Assembly (NCBI GenBank): GCA_017084465.1
Contig: CP070896.1
Span: 3,585,501 to 3,649,500 of the forward strand
Length of the DNA stretch: 64,000 nt
Origin: Lacrimispora xylanisolvens
GTDB lineage: Bacteria > Bacillota > Clostridia > Lachnospirales > Lachnospiraceae
Direction of reading: 5' to 3'
Shown: one piece after another, positions 34,184 through 42,664 of the stretch
How the letters are laid out: each line of letters opens with the position of its first letter
Position numbering within the stretch: the first letter of the stretch is position 1
The notes under the pieces: model-generated
What the model was told of the DNA's origin: nothing
Databases searched by the model: none
Seen by the model: the letters and a program-made list of their open reading frames with translations, nothing else
Translations under genes and position numbers: made by a program

Positions 34184-34849
34184 ATGGAACGGATGGAGGA
34201 TTTTTTCGCAGCACGGGTTGATGAATATGAAGAGCATATGCTTTCTGGGGTGGAAGGATGTGAACAGGCTTATGCACTGATTCCTTCGCTTCTTACTGAG
34301 TCATGCAGAGATTTACTGGATCTTGGATGTGGAACAGGTTTGGAACTAAAACAGGTTTTTAAAAGGTTTCCGGATATTTCAGTCACAGGCATTGATTTAA
34401 CCAGGGAAATGCTTGATCACTTAAGGCAAAATTATCCAAACAGGAAATTGAATTTAATATGCGGAAATTATTTTGATGTTGATCTGAAAAGGGATACATT
34501 TGACTGTGCCATTTCATTTCAGACAATGCATCATTTTGAACATGAAGCAAAGATCGGGTTATATCAAAAGATTTTTGAAGCCCTAAAAGGTGACGGACGC
34601 TACATTGAATGCGACTACATGGTAGAAGATCAGGAAGAGGAAGATCTTCATTTTTCCGAGAATAAAAGGCTTAGAGATGAGCTGGGTATTCCAGAAGGGG
34701 AGTTTTACCATTATGATACACCATGTACTGTCACAAATCAGATAGCTATGTTAAAAAAAGGCGGATTTAAGAGAGTAGAAATGGTATTCCGTATTGGTAA
34801 TACCACTATTCTTGCAGCCTATAAACAAGTGATAACTGATAAAGATTGA
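34184..34849 (+). CDS. Class I SAM-dependent methyltransferase
   Basis: A 221-aa methyltransferase. Motif I is LLDLGCGTGLELKQV (about residue 47), the acidic residue after beta2 is VTGIDLTREML, and the post-I region is FDCAISFQTMHHFEHEAK. The start at 34184 (MERMEDFFAARVDEYEEHM) follows TAGGAGAGG; the in-frame ATG at 34166 is rejected. The substrate is unknown. The promoter of the next transcript overlaps its stop codon. Confidence 0.88.
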   Translation: MERMEDFFAARVDEYEEHMLSGVEGCEQAYALIPSLLTESCRDLLDLGCGTGLELKQVFKRFPDISVTGIDLTREMLDHLRQNYPNRKLNLICGNYFDVDLKRDTFDCAISFQTMHHFEHEAKIGLYQKIFEALKGDGRYIECDYMVEDQEEEDLHFSENKRLRDELGIPEGEFYHYDTPCTVTNQIAMLKKGGFKRVEMVFRIGNTTILAAYKQVITDKD

Positions 34850-34874
34850 CATATATTACATTATAAGGTAATAT
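34846..34874 (+). promoter_or_regulatory. Promoter of the ABC-2 exporter leader
   Basis: TTGACA (34846-34851), a 17-base spacer and TAATAT (34869-34874), overlapping the stop codon of the methyltransferase gene. Confidence 0.78.
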
Positions 34875-34906
34875 CAGATTATTATAAAGAAAAGAGAGGT
34901 AAGTGT

Positions 34907-34945
34907 ATGTTATGTGTGTCAGTATTGGAGATCGCAACTAACTAA
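34907..34945 (+). CDS. Putative 12-aa leader peptide
   Basis: MLCVSVLEIATN and a TAA stop, preceded by AAAGAGAGGT with 8-base spacing. It sits about 30 bases after the promoter and 150 before a terminator, in front of an ABC exporter operon. The same arrangement is found before the RsgA-like gene. Ribosome stalling on this peptide could control readthrough (inference). Confidence 0.5.
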   Translation: MLCVSVLEIATN

Positions 34946-35097
34946 ATAGTTGAAAAGGAAAGACGAAGACGATTTACGTGATTAGTCTGCCCTTTTTCGG
35001 CTGCCATGCCGATAATTCTGCCTTACTGAATGCTTGACTTTTGCATAGCAAAAGCGCATACCTTCCAAATATATGTCTGTTCCAGACTGACATTTTG

Positions 35098-35128
35098 AAA
35101 GCATAACGGTAAAGTTATGCTTTTTTTT
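35098..35128 (+). terminator. Leader terminator before the ABC-2 exporter
   Basis: AAAGCATAAC and GTTATGCTTT make a perfect 10-bp stem with a 6-base loop, followed by T8. It lies between the leader peptide and the first exporter gene; the remaining leader (34946-35097) has several short hairpins that could form alternatives. Confidence 0.85.
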
Positions 35129-35240
35129 GTCTTTTTTACCCAATCTGTCTGGAAGCAGGTCTTATTTGAGATCGCTAAAGCATTATGCCTGTGGGGCAGA
35201 TGAATCGGCGGTCATTTTTTTTGATTGAAGGGGAAAACAC

Positions 35241-36227
35241 ATGGAAATTATTAAAACGGCTGGGTTAACCAAAAATTTTAAAAGATTTAAGAAACAGGCA
35301 GGTATGATAGGAAGTATTAAGGGGCTGATCAGACGGGAATATGAAGAGAAACAGGCGGTTGGCAATCTGGATCTTACCATTCAGGAAGGGGAATTTGTAG
35401 GCCTGATCGGACCAAATGGGGCGGGCAAGACAACGCTTGTGAAGATGCTCACCGGTATTATTGCACCCAGTAGTGGTTCTGTAAGCGTACTGGGGTATTA
35501 TCCCAATGATCTGGAACATGAATTTAAACAGCAGTATGCAGTCGTTATAGGTCAGAAGAGTCAGCTGTTCTTTGAACTGACCGTGGAAGATACACTTCGC
35601 CTGTTTAAAGAGATCTATGGATTACCGGAGGAGGAGTATAAAAGTTCCAGGGATTATTTTGTGAAACTGTTTCAGGTACAGGATCTGATGCATGTCCAGG
35701 TGAGGACGCTGTCTCTGGGAGAAAGGATGAAGATGGAACTGATTGCTGCACTGCTTCATAATCCAAAGATTATATTCTTAGATGAACCCACCATTGGACT
35801 GGACGCAATTGCGTCGAAACAGATCCGGGGATTTTTGGCAGAGATTAATGAAAGTAGGGGAACCACCATCATACTCACTTCCCACTACATGGAGGATATT
35901 AAGGCTTTGTGCAAACGGTCAATTGTTATCAATCATGGCAGCAAGATCTATGATGGAGACACAGAAAAGCTGTTTGAGAGATTTCAGAAGTTTAAAAAAA
36001 TAACCTTCACCTTTTCGGAACCCACGCTGTTGCCCAATCTGGAGTTGGAAGCCAGGATTCTGGAACAGACACCTTATAAAAAGGTGATTATGGTGCCGAA
36101 AGAAAATGCGGCTGGACTACTGAGAGAGCTAATGAATCTGCTTCCCACTGATATAGCAGTAGAGGAAGAGGAAATCGGAACCATAGTTGAGAGAATCTAT
36201 CAGGAGGGGGGAGATGGGCTTGCGTAA
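35241..36227 (+). CDS. ABC-2 exporter ATPase
   Basis: A 328-aa ATPase of the DrrA/NatA-like drug and polysaccharide exporter class. Walker A is GPNGAGKTT (about residue 60), the Q-loop is VIGQKSQLFFELTVED, the signature is TLSLGERMKMELIAALL (LSLGE in place of LSGGQ), Walker B is IIFLDEPTIGLD, and the H-loop is ILTSHYMED. The C-terminal 80 residues are a regulatory extension. It overlaps the first permease gene by 14 bases. With two six-helix permeases it forms a complete exporter, probably for a drug or lipid. Confidence 0.92.
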   Translation: MEIIKTAGLTKNFKRFKKQAGMIGSIKGLIRREYEEKQAVGNLDLTIQEGEFVGLIGPNGAGKTTLVKMLTGIIAPSSGSVSVLGYYPNDLEHEFKQQYAVVIGQKSQLFFELTVEDTLRLFKEIYGLPEEEYKSSRDYFVKLFQVQDLMHVQVRTLSLGERMKMELIAALLHNPKIIFLDEPTIGLDAIASKQIRGFLAEINESRGTTIILTSHYMEDIKALCKRSIVINHGSKIYDGDTEKLFERFQKFKKITFTFSEPTLLPNLELEARILEQTPYKKVIMVPKENAAGLLRELMNLLPTDIAVEEEEIGTIVERIYQEGGDGLA

Positions 36228-37014
36228 ATACCTGGAAATACTTATGATTTTTATTAAGACCCAGCTTGCCTGGCGGGGAGATTCGGTCATTCAGATTTTG
36301 TTTTCATTAACAAAGATTCTGTTTGCCTCCTTGCTGTGGGGAACCATATTTGCAGGCAGAGATGTGGTGGCGGGGTTTACCTTAAGCAGCATGATGTCTT
36401 ACTATATTATCAGCTCTTTCCTTACTCAGCTGGATATGTCTTCTAAAGTGAGTATGGAGATCAGCCAGAGAATCAGGAACGGGACCTTTTCAAAATATAT
36501 GGTGCTGCCTTTAAATATACAGGGGTATTTTGTTGCCATGGAGATGGGGATGGTGCTATTTCATCTCATTATTTACTTTATTACGTCTGTTATCTGGATT
36601 TTTGTATTCCGGATCAGATTTGTTTTTGCACCGGATCCGGCGATTGTGGCTGGGATAGTTATATTAATACTACTGGGGCTGTTTTTTATGGCTCAGCTTA
36701 ATTATTATCTGGGACTCCTTACTTTAAAGTATGAGGAAATCGGAACCTTTCTCATGATAAAAGATAATCTGGTGGCGTTTGTTACAGGCAGTATTATTCC
36801 ACTTACGCTGCTGCCGGAGCGTTTCCTTTGGCTGATGAAAGCATTTCCTTTTTATTATGTGACATATCTGCCCTCCATGCTGTTGATCGGGAGGTTTAAG
36901 GGGGAACTGGGAATGGGGCTTCTGGTTCTTTCCTGCTGGTGCGTGGTTCTTCAGGCAGTCATTCATGTTACATGGAATAATTACAGGATTAAATATGACG
37001 GGGTGGGAATATGA
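36214..37014 (+). CDS. ABC-2 type permease 1
   Basis: A 266-aa membrane protein with six hydrophobic segments. The ATG at 36214 follows AGGAGGGGG and gives MGLRKYLEILMIFIKTQLAWRGD, the typical N-terminus of this permease family (ABC-2 family, two-permease type). VSMEISQRIRNGTFSKYMVLPL is the conserved cytoplasmic loop. It overlaps the ATPase gene before it by 14 bases and the next permease by 4. Confidence 0.9.
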   Translation: MGLRKYLEILMIFIKTQLAWRGDSVIQILFSLTKILFASLLWGTIFAGRDVVAGFTLSSMMSYYIISSFLTQLDMSSKVSMEISQRIRNGTFSKYMVLPLNIQGYFVAMEMGMVLFHLIIYFITSVIWIFVFRIRFVFAPDPAIVAGIVILILLGLFFMAQLNYYLGLLTLKYEEIGTFLMIKDNLVAFVTGSIIPLTLLPERFLWLMKAFPFYYVTYLPSMLLIGRFKGELGMGLLVLSCWCVVLQAVIHVTWNNYRIKYDGVGI

Positions 37015-37811
37015 TGGGCAGAATAAGAAATTTACGGATAGTAAAAGTCTTAATTAATTTACGGCTGCAGAATTTAATGATGTTCCGGCTGGGGTTTTTC
37101 GGTCCATTCTTTGTGGACAGCTGCGTTTTTCTCGTCCAGCTTTGTGTGTTTGAGGTGATCTATTCCAATGTGGAACGGATTGGAACATGGGGGAAGGGGC
37201 AGATGATTCTTTATATCGGAACATTTTCCATGATTAATGCTATCAATATGGTGGTCTATTTTTTCGGAATTAATGAAATTCCGGATAAAATTAAAAATGG
37301 AGATATGGATTTATATCTGACGAAACCGGGGAGCCCGTTGCTTCGGCTGACGTTTGAACGGATCAATCCGGGTTCTGTTCCACTGTTGTTTTTGAGCGGA
37401 GTGATTATTGCTTATGGGATTAAACAGGGGGGAATTAAGATCACTCCCATCCTGATACTGGGATATGTGTTCTGGGTAGCAATTATGGCGGTATTGTATT
37501 ATCTGGTTGAGGTACTGATCCGGTCCTTTACGTTTTTTATATTGACCAGTGGAAACACAATCATTCTGGAGGAAGCAGGGCTCACCTTATGTATGCAGTT
37601 GCCGGGAATTGTGTTCTATGGAATTTACAAAGTGATTTTTTATGCGATTTTGCCTTATGGGCTCATGGCCACCATACCGGTTCAGTTTCTCACAGGGGAG
37701 TTGACGTTTGCCGGGGCTATGTGTGGAATTCTGGTTGCAGCAGGCTTTACCCTGTTGACGGCTTTTGTTTGGAAGCAGGGTATACGACATTATAATAGTG
37801 CGAGTTCATAA
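37011..37811 (+). CDS. ABC-2 type permease 2
   Basis: A 266-aa membrane protein with about six hydrophobic segments and the conserved IPDKIKNGDMDLYLTKPGSPL loop, marking it as the second permease of this exporter type. It overlaps permease 1 by ATGA, so it is translationally coupled. The GNAT gene follows 14 bases after its stop. Confidence 0.9.
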   Translation: MMGRIRNLRIVKVLINLRLQNLMMFRLGFFGPFFVDSCVFLVQLCVFEVIYSNVERIGTWGKGQMILYIGTFSMINAINMVVYFFGINEIPDKIKNGDMDLYLTKPGSPLLRLTFERINPGSVPLLFLSGVIIAYGIKQGGIKITPILILGYVFWVAIMAVLYYLVEVLIRSFTFFILTSGNTIILEEAGLTLCMQLPGIVFYGIYKVIFYAILPYGLMATIPVQFLTGELTFAGAMCGILVAAGFTLLTAFVWKQGIRHYNSASS

Positions 37812-37825
37812 AAGGAGTAAGTAAG

Positions 37826-38703
37826 ATGAGAGATGGTTACGTGTTAAGAAAAGGATATCAGGGGGGGACGAAAGGGCAAGAAATAATTTTAACCGGCTGG
37901 CTGGGCAGATATTTGGTCTTGATTTCGAAAACTGGTATCAGAACGGTTACTGGAAGAATAATTATATCCCCTATTCCATTCTTAAGGAAGGTGAGGTCCT
38001 GGCAAATGTTTCGGTAAGTCCCATGGTGTTTCGGGAAAATGGAGTGCAGCGTCATTACATTCAGCTGGGGACGGTTATGACCAGCAAAGCCTGCCGCAAT
38101 CAAGGGCTGATCAGGCAGCTGATGGAGGAAATTCAGCGTGATTACGAAGGAAAGACGGAAGGCTGGTTTTTATTTGCCAATGAAAGTGTACTGGATTTTT
38201 ATCCGAAGTTTGGTTACAGGAGGTCAGATGAGTTTGAATACGCAAAGAACGTGACCATTGATCAGGAGGCAACTGCTGTTAAGATACAGATTGGAGAAAA
38301 TAATGAGCTTTCCAGGCTTATGCGGGGGATGAAAGAAAGCTGCCCTCAGAGCAGTCTGTGGTTGGAAAGCAATGAAGAGCTTACCATGTTTTATGCACTG
38401 GACTATATGAGTAAAGATATTTATTTTATTCCGAATCAGGAGGCATATGTATTTGCCGTTCTTAAGAAAGGGCAGCTGCATCTGCAGCAGGTTTTTGCCC
38501 CGGAAAAGGTGGATTTGGACCGGATTGCTGCAGCCTTTGGCAGAGAGGTAAAGAGTCTGATTCTGGGATTTTCTCCAATTGATAAACAGGGGTTTACCTG
38601 CTCAAAGATAAAAGACAGCGATACGGTACTGCATGTAAAGGGATCAGCCTTAGACATAGTTGAAGAGGATTGCTTACGGATTCCTGAGCTGGCTCATACG
38701 TAA
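37826..38703 (+). CDS. GNAT acetyltransferase, about 292 aa (frameshifted as given)
   Basis: Acetyltransferase with the GNAT domain in its N-terminal half: GTVMTSKACRNQGLIRQLMEEIQ is the acetyl-CoA motif and FYPKFGYRRSDEFEY is motif B. The first 12 codons (MRDGYVLRKGYQ) are out of frame with the rest. Adding one G to (or taking two from) the G7 run at 37861-37867 gives GDERARNNFNRLAGQIFGLD and joins them. The C-terminal half is a second GNAT-like or sterol-carrier-like part without clear motifs. AAGGAGTAAGTAAG precedes the ATG; it probably continues the ABC exporter operon. Confidence 0.82.
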
Positions 38704-38755
38704 CTATTTATAGATAAACAATGTTATAATTTTTAACCGGCTGCCATGAAAGAAA

Positions 38756-38784
38756 TTGACGGTTTTACTCACTGGTGTTACAAT
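38756..38784 (+). promoter_or_regulatory. Promoter of the diguanylate cyclase gene
   Basis: TTGACG (38756-38761), a 17-base spacer and TACAAT (38779-38784), 37 bases before the start codon. Confidence 0.72.
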
Positions 38785-38821
38785 TTCAGAATATAAGGAA
38801 CGAAACTAGCAGGAGAAACCT

Positions 38822-39958
38822 ATGGCAGCCGAACCAAATGAAACCGCCCAAGTGAATGAGATACAAAAGGAATATACCAGAATAGATAAAGACTGGCTTA
38901 GTCTTCATTATAAGATATCCATCGGAATGGTACTGTTTGCCCTGGCAGTAGAATGCATTATGGGTCTCATACTGGTGAATTCAGACATGCTGAATACTAC
39001 GGTTCCCAGATTTGTTTTCAAATTTATACTGGTACCAAGTGGCGTGAATGGATTATGTGCAGTGATCGATCATATGGTGGTCAAATCAGAAAAAATTTCT
39101 CAGACCGCTAAGATTTATACAGTATCCATAATTAACACAGTCATCTGCTTTTCTCTGTTTACGGCCCACAGTGCATTCACTGTTACGTATTATGTATTTG
39201 TGACAGCCATAATTTTAACCACAGTTTATGCAAGTTATCTGGTTACACTCTGTACTTCTGTCAGTGGAATGGTGTTACTGGTGATATCTGAGCTGTTTAT
39301 TACCTGGGATGTGGACAAGCCCTCAATTTTTCAAAGTACGCTCAGGCTGGGAAATTTTCTGATTGCGTTGTTTATTATGTTTTCCGTATCAATAATCTGT
39401 ATGGTGGTAATTCACTATGAGAAGCGGAAAAATCGGGCCAGTATCCGCATTGAAGAAGAACGGGTTACTTTGACAAAGCGGCTGAAGATGGACGAGCTGA
39501 CGGGAATCTATAACCGGAAAGCACTCCATGATGCCATGAGAGATTTAGAAGACTGCAATCCCCAGGATAATTATATATTTGGGATTACAGATATTGATAA
39601 ATTTAAAAACATCAATGATAGCTGGGGGCATCAAACCGGTGATAAATGCCTGATCGCTTTTGCCCAGCTATTAAAAAATAGCTGTAGAAAGGCAAATGTT
39701 TACCGGTATGGCGGGGATGAATTCTGCATGATTTTTCATCATACTGATATAAATGAAGCATATGAGACGGCGGCATTAATTCAGGATCAGTTAAAGAAAG
39801 TTGAATTTAAGGAGTACCCGGAATTACAGATGACAGCCATTTTTGGACTGGCACGATATGGGAGCGGGATGAATGCCGCCAGATTGTTTATGAGTGCTGA
39901 TCAGGCATTATATCAGGCTAAAATTACAAGGGATGCCATACGGATACATGAAAAATAA
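38822..39958 (+). CDS. Membrane-bound diguanylate cyclase (GGDEF)
   Basis: A 378-aa protein that should make cyclic di-GMP. Six hydrophobic segments at about 30-205 form a membrane sensor, followed by a short coiled coil (EKRKNRASIRIEEERVTLTKRL) and a GGDEF domain (DELTGIYNRKALHDAM; DIDKFKNINDSWGHQTGD; YRYGGDEFCMIF near residue 296). The GGDEF signature is intact. The inhibitory RxxD site upstream reads RKAN, so product inhibition may be lost. Ribosome site AGGAGAAACC. It has its own promoter; the next gene is an Nramp transporter. Confidence 0.92.
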   Translation: MAAEPNETAQVNEIQKEYTRIDKDWLSLHYKISIGMVLFALAVECIMGLILVNSDMLNTTVPRFVFKFILVPSGVNGLCAVIDHMVVKSEKISQTAKIYTVSIINTVICFSLFTAHSAFTVTYYVFVTAIILTTVYASYLVTLCTSVSGMVLLVISELFITWDVDKPSIFQSTLRLGNFLIALFIMFSVSIICMVVIHYEKRKNRASIRIEEERVTLTKRLKMDELTGIYNRKALHDAMRDLEDCNPQDNYIFGITDIDKFKNINDSWGHQTGDKCLIAFAQLLKNSCRKANVYRYGGDEFCMIFHHTDINEAYETAALIQDQLKKVEFKEYPELQMTAIFGLARYGSGMNAARLFMSADQALYQAKITRDAIRIHEK

Positions 39959-39993
39959 ATATAGTCAAGAGATAAAGAAGGGAGGTAATTGGT

Positions 39994-41259
39994 ATGTTTG
40001 ATTTTTTAAAAAAGGAAAACACAAAACATCACAAACCTAAGTTTGGACTTAAGGAATTGCTTCATTATGTAGGACCGGGGCTTTTAGTTACGGTGGGATT
40101 TATTGATCCGGGAAACTGGGCTTCCAATATCGCGGCAGGGTCTGATTATGGATACACACTGCTTTGGATGGTTACTCTTTCAACTATTATGCTGATTATA
40201 CTCCAGCATAATGTGGCACACCTTGGAATAGTAACAGGAGACTGCCTGGCAGAGGCAGCCCACAAGCATTTAAAGCCCTGGCTTTCAAAGATTGTTTTAT
40301 CAACTGCAGTTCTGGCAGCCATTTCTACCGCAATGGCGGAAATTCTGGGAGCGGCTATAGCGCTTAATCTGCTGTTTCGGATTCCGGTAAAGCTGGCCTC
40401 TGTACTCATACTGGCTTTGATTTTATGGATGCTGTTTACCAACTCCTACCAGAAGCTGGAAAAATGGATCATTGGCTTTGTATCCATCATTGGTTTGTCT
40501 TTTATTTATGAACTTAGTCTGGTAAATGTAGACTGGAATCAGGCAGTAAGGGGATGGACTACCATTGAATTTCCCAAAGGTTCCATGCTGATTATCATGT
40601 CAGTGCTGGGGGCAGTGGTTATGCCTCATAATTTATTTCTCCATTCGGAAATTATTCAGAGCAGACAGTGGAATTTAGAGGATGAATCCATTCAGAAGCT
40701 TCAATTGAAATATGAATTTGCTGATACTTTACTATCCATGATAATCGGTTGGGCAATCAACAGCGCCATGATTATACTGGCAGCCACCACATTTTTCAGT
40801 AAAGGCGAGCATGTCTCAGAACTGGGTCAGGCAGCACAGATGTTAAAACCACTGGTGGGACCGGGGGCAAGTATTATTTTTGCGGTTGCGCTGCTGTTTT
40901 CAGGAATAGCGTCTACCACCACGGCAGGTATGGCAGGAGGGTCCATATTTGCGGGAATGTATGGGGAACCTTATGATCCCGATGACCCCCATACAAGGTT
41001 TGGAGTAACGTGGATTTTAGTGATTGCTGCATTTATAATCTTCCTGATCCGTGATCCATTTAAGGGACTGGTATACAGCCAGATGCTACTAAGTGTGCAG
41101 CTTCCCATTACCGTGTTTTTGCAGATTTATCTTACGTCCTCAGAGCGTGTCATGGGTAAATATAAAAATGGACTTCGGGATAAGTTTCTTCTCATTGCCA
41201 TAGGTGTGATCTTGACGATTTTAAATATAATGCTTTTTATTGCTGCAGGAAAGGGCTGA
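39994..41259 (+). CDS. Nramp-family divalent metal transporter
   Basis: A 421-aa membrane protein with eleven or so hydrophobic segments. The metal-site motifs are canonical: DPGN in helix 1 (residues 38-41, GFIDPGNWASNIAAGSDYG) and MPHN in helix 6 (about 210-213, GAVVMPHNLFLHSEI). Both Asp/Asn and Met/His are kept, which fits Mn2+/Fe2+ uptake rather than the Mg2+-transporting branch. GGGAGGTAATTGGT precedes the ATG. The C39-like gene starts 4 bases after its stop. Confidence 0.92.
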   Translation: MFDFLKKENTKHHKPKFGLKELLHYVGPGLLVTVGFIDPGNWASNIAAGSDYGYTLLWMVTLSTIMLIILQHNVAHLGIVTGDCLAEAAHKHLKPWLSKIVLSTAVLAAISTAMAEILGAAIALNLLFRIPVKLASVLILALILWMLFTNSYQKLEKWIIGFVSIIGLSFIYELSLVNVDWNQAVRGWTTIEFPKGSMLIIMSVLGAVVMPHNLFLHSEIIQSRQWNLEDESIQKLQLKYEFADTLLSMIIGWAINSAMIILAATTFFSKGEHVSELGQAAQMLKPLVGPGASIIFAVALLFSGIASTTTAGMAGGSIFAGMYGEPYDPDDPHTRFGVTWILVIAAFIIFLIRDPFKGLVYSQMLLSVQLPITVFLQIYLTSSERVMGKYKNGLRDKFLLIAIGVILTILNIMLFIAAGKG

Positions 41260-41263
41260 ATTT

Positions 41264-41884
41264 ATGAAAAACCCATTAAGCTATCAGGTGACAGAATTTG
41301 ATTGCGGACCCACTACATTACTGAATGCCATGAGTTTTCTTTTTCGCAGAGAGGAAATACCGCCTGATATCATCAAGCATATCATGCTATTTTGTCTGGA
41401 TTCTTACAATACAAAAGGGGAATTCGGCAAAAATGGAACTTCCCAGATGGCAATGATGTTTATGAGCAACTGGTTTAACCAGTTTGGAAAAGTAAAGAAG
41501 TTTCCCGTCCAAAGTGAATACTTAACTGGGAACGATGTGTATCTGGGAGAAAACAGTAAAATAGTTTACGGACTTCAGCAGGGTGGTGCGGTGGTCGCCA
41601 GGGTGATGTACGGCTGCTGGCATTATGTGCTGATAACAGGTTCCGATCAGGATTATGTTTATCTGTTTGACCCCTATTACAGGAAAAAGCCGTTTAAGCA
41701 GAAAAATCTGGAGCTGATTACCGATATGCCATGTCTCAGAAACCGGAAGGTTCCCTGGGAATTGATGAATGGTACGGGAAAAGAACCGTATGCACTTGGC
41801 CCGGTGGAAACAAGGGAGGCGACCATTCTGTTTAACAGGGAAACCCAGAGAAAGCCGGCAGATACCATAGAGTATTTTATATAG
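41264..41884 (+). CDS. C39-like (papain-fold) peptidase family protein
   Basis: A 206-aa protein starting MKNPLSYQVTEFDCGPTTLLNAMSFLF. The Cys in DCGPTT (about residue 13), His in GCWHYVLITG (about 120) and Asp in YVYLFDPYYRK form a C39-type cysteine triad, as in bacteriocin-processing peptidases and BtrH-like acyltransferases. There is no signal peptide and no ABC transporter fusion. The start follows AGGAAAGGGC. It is probably co-transcribed with the Nramp gene; the substrate is unknown. Confidence 0.8.
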   Translation: MKNPLSYQVTEFDCGPTTLLNAMSFLFRREEIPPDIIKHIMLFCLDSYNTKGEFGKNGTSQMAMMFMSNWFNQFGKVKKFPVQSEYLTGNDVYLGENSKIVYGLQQGGAVVARVMYGCWHYVLITGSDQDYVYLFDPYYRKKPFKQKNLELITDMPCLRNRKVPWELMNGTGKEPYALGPVETREATILFNRETQRKPADTIEYFI

Positions 41885-41893
41885 CAGAAATGA

Positions 41894-41924
41894 ATCAGGA
41901 CAGCAGGTGTGTCCTGATTTTTTT
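41894..41924 (+). terminator. Intrinsic terminator after the C39-like gene
   Basis: ATCAGGACA and TGTCCTGAT form a 9-bp stem with a 7-base loop, followed by a T7 run. Confidence 0.9.
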
Positions 41925-42009
41925 GTTTTCCCTTATTGATAAATATGATATGATAAAGCTATGTTTGGATTATTTTTCCAGTGAAAGAAATCAGTCAGGA
42001 GGAATTGCA

Positions 42010-42573
42010 ATGAATTTCCCAGGTACGGTTGTTTTAGAAACAGAACGGTTGGTTATACGCCCGTTTTGTGAAGCGGATGCCCATGATATGTTTTATAACT
42101 GGGCAAACAGCAGTCATGTCACCAGATATTTAACATGGCCGTTTTATAAGTCAGTAGCAGATGCAGAGGAGACTCTTAACGCATGGGTGAAGGAATATGA
42201 AAATCCTAAGAATTTCAACTGGTGTATTGAATGGAAGGAGAACCATCAGGCCATTGGCAGTATTGGGGTGGTACATATGAATGAAGAGATTGAAGAGGCA
42301 GAAATCGGATACTGCATTGGCGAAGCGCATTGGAAAAAAGGTATTATGACGGAAGCTTTAAAGGCGGTAATGGGATTTCTGTTTGTAGAAGCTGGCTTCA
42401 ATCGGGTATGTGCAAGACATGATACCAATAACCCTAATTCCGGCAGAGTTATGAAAGCAGCGGGAATGCTGTATGAGGGAACCATGCGCCAGGCGGGTAA
42501 GAATAATATGGGAATCTGTGATCTTACGTTATATGCAATCACAAAAGACTTATATTTCAAACATTCGTCGTGA
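42010..42573 (+). CDS. GNAT N-acetyltransferase, RimJ/RimL type
   Basis: A 187-aa acetyltransferase with LETERLVIRPFCEADAHDMF at the N-terminus, IGYCIGEAHWKKGIMTEALK as the acetyl-CoA loop, and NPNSGRVMKAAGMLYEGTM. The start at 42010 follows AGGAGGAATTGC; the longer frame upstream has no ribosome site. It is a paralogue of the AT-rich gene at 11327-11880 (shared YLTWP, NWCIEW/QWCVEW, RHDTNNPNSG/RHDVCNPNSG), but has the local, GC-richer composition. Confidence 0.9.
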   Translation: MNFPGTVVLETERLVIRPFCEADAHDMFYNWANSSHVTRYLTWPFYKSVADAEETLNAWVKEYENPKNFNWCIEWKENHQAIGSIGVVHMNEEIEEAEIGYCIGEAHWKKGIMTEALKAVMGFLFVEAGFNRVCARHDTNNPNSGRVMKAAGMLYEGTMRQAGKNNMGICDLTLYAITKDLYFKHSS

Positions 42574-42664
42574 TTAGGAGTTTACTGGAATAGTAAGTAA
42601 GAAAAAAGGAATGATAATAGATTATGTGATACAGAACATAAAGCATACATGCGGGAGGTAATTT

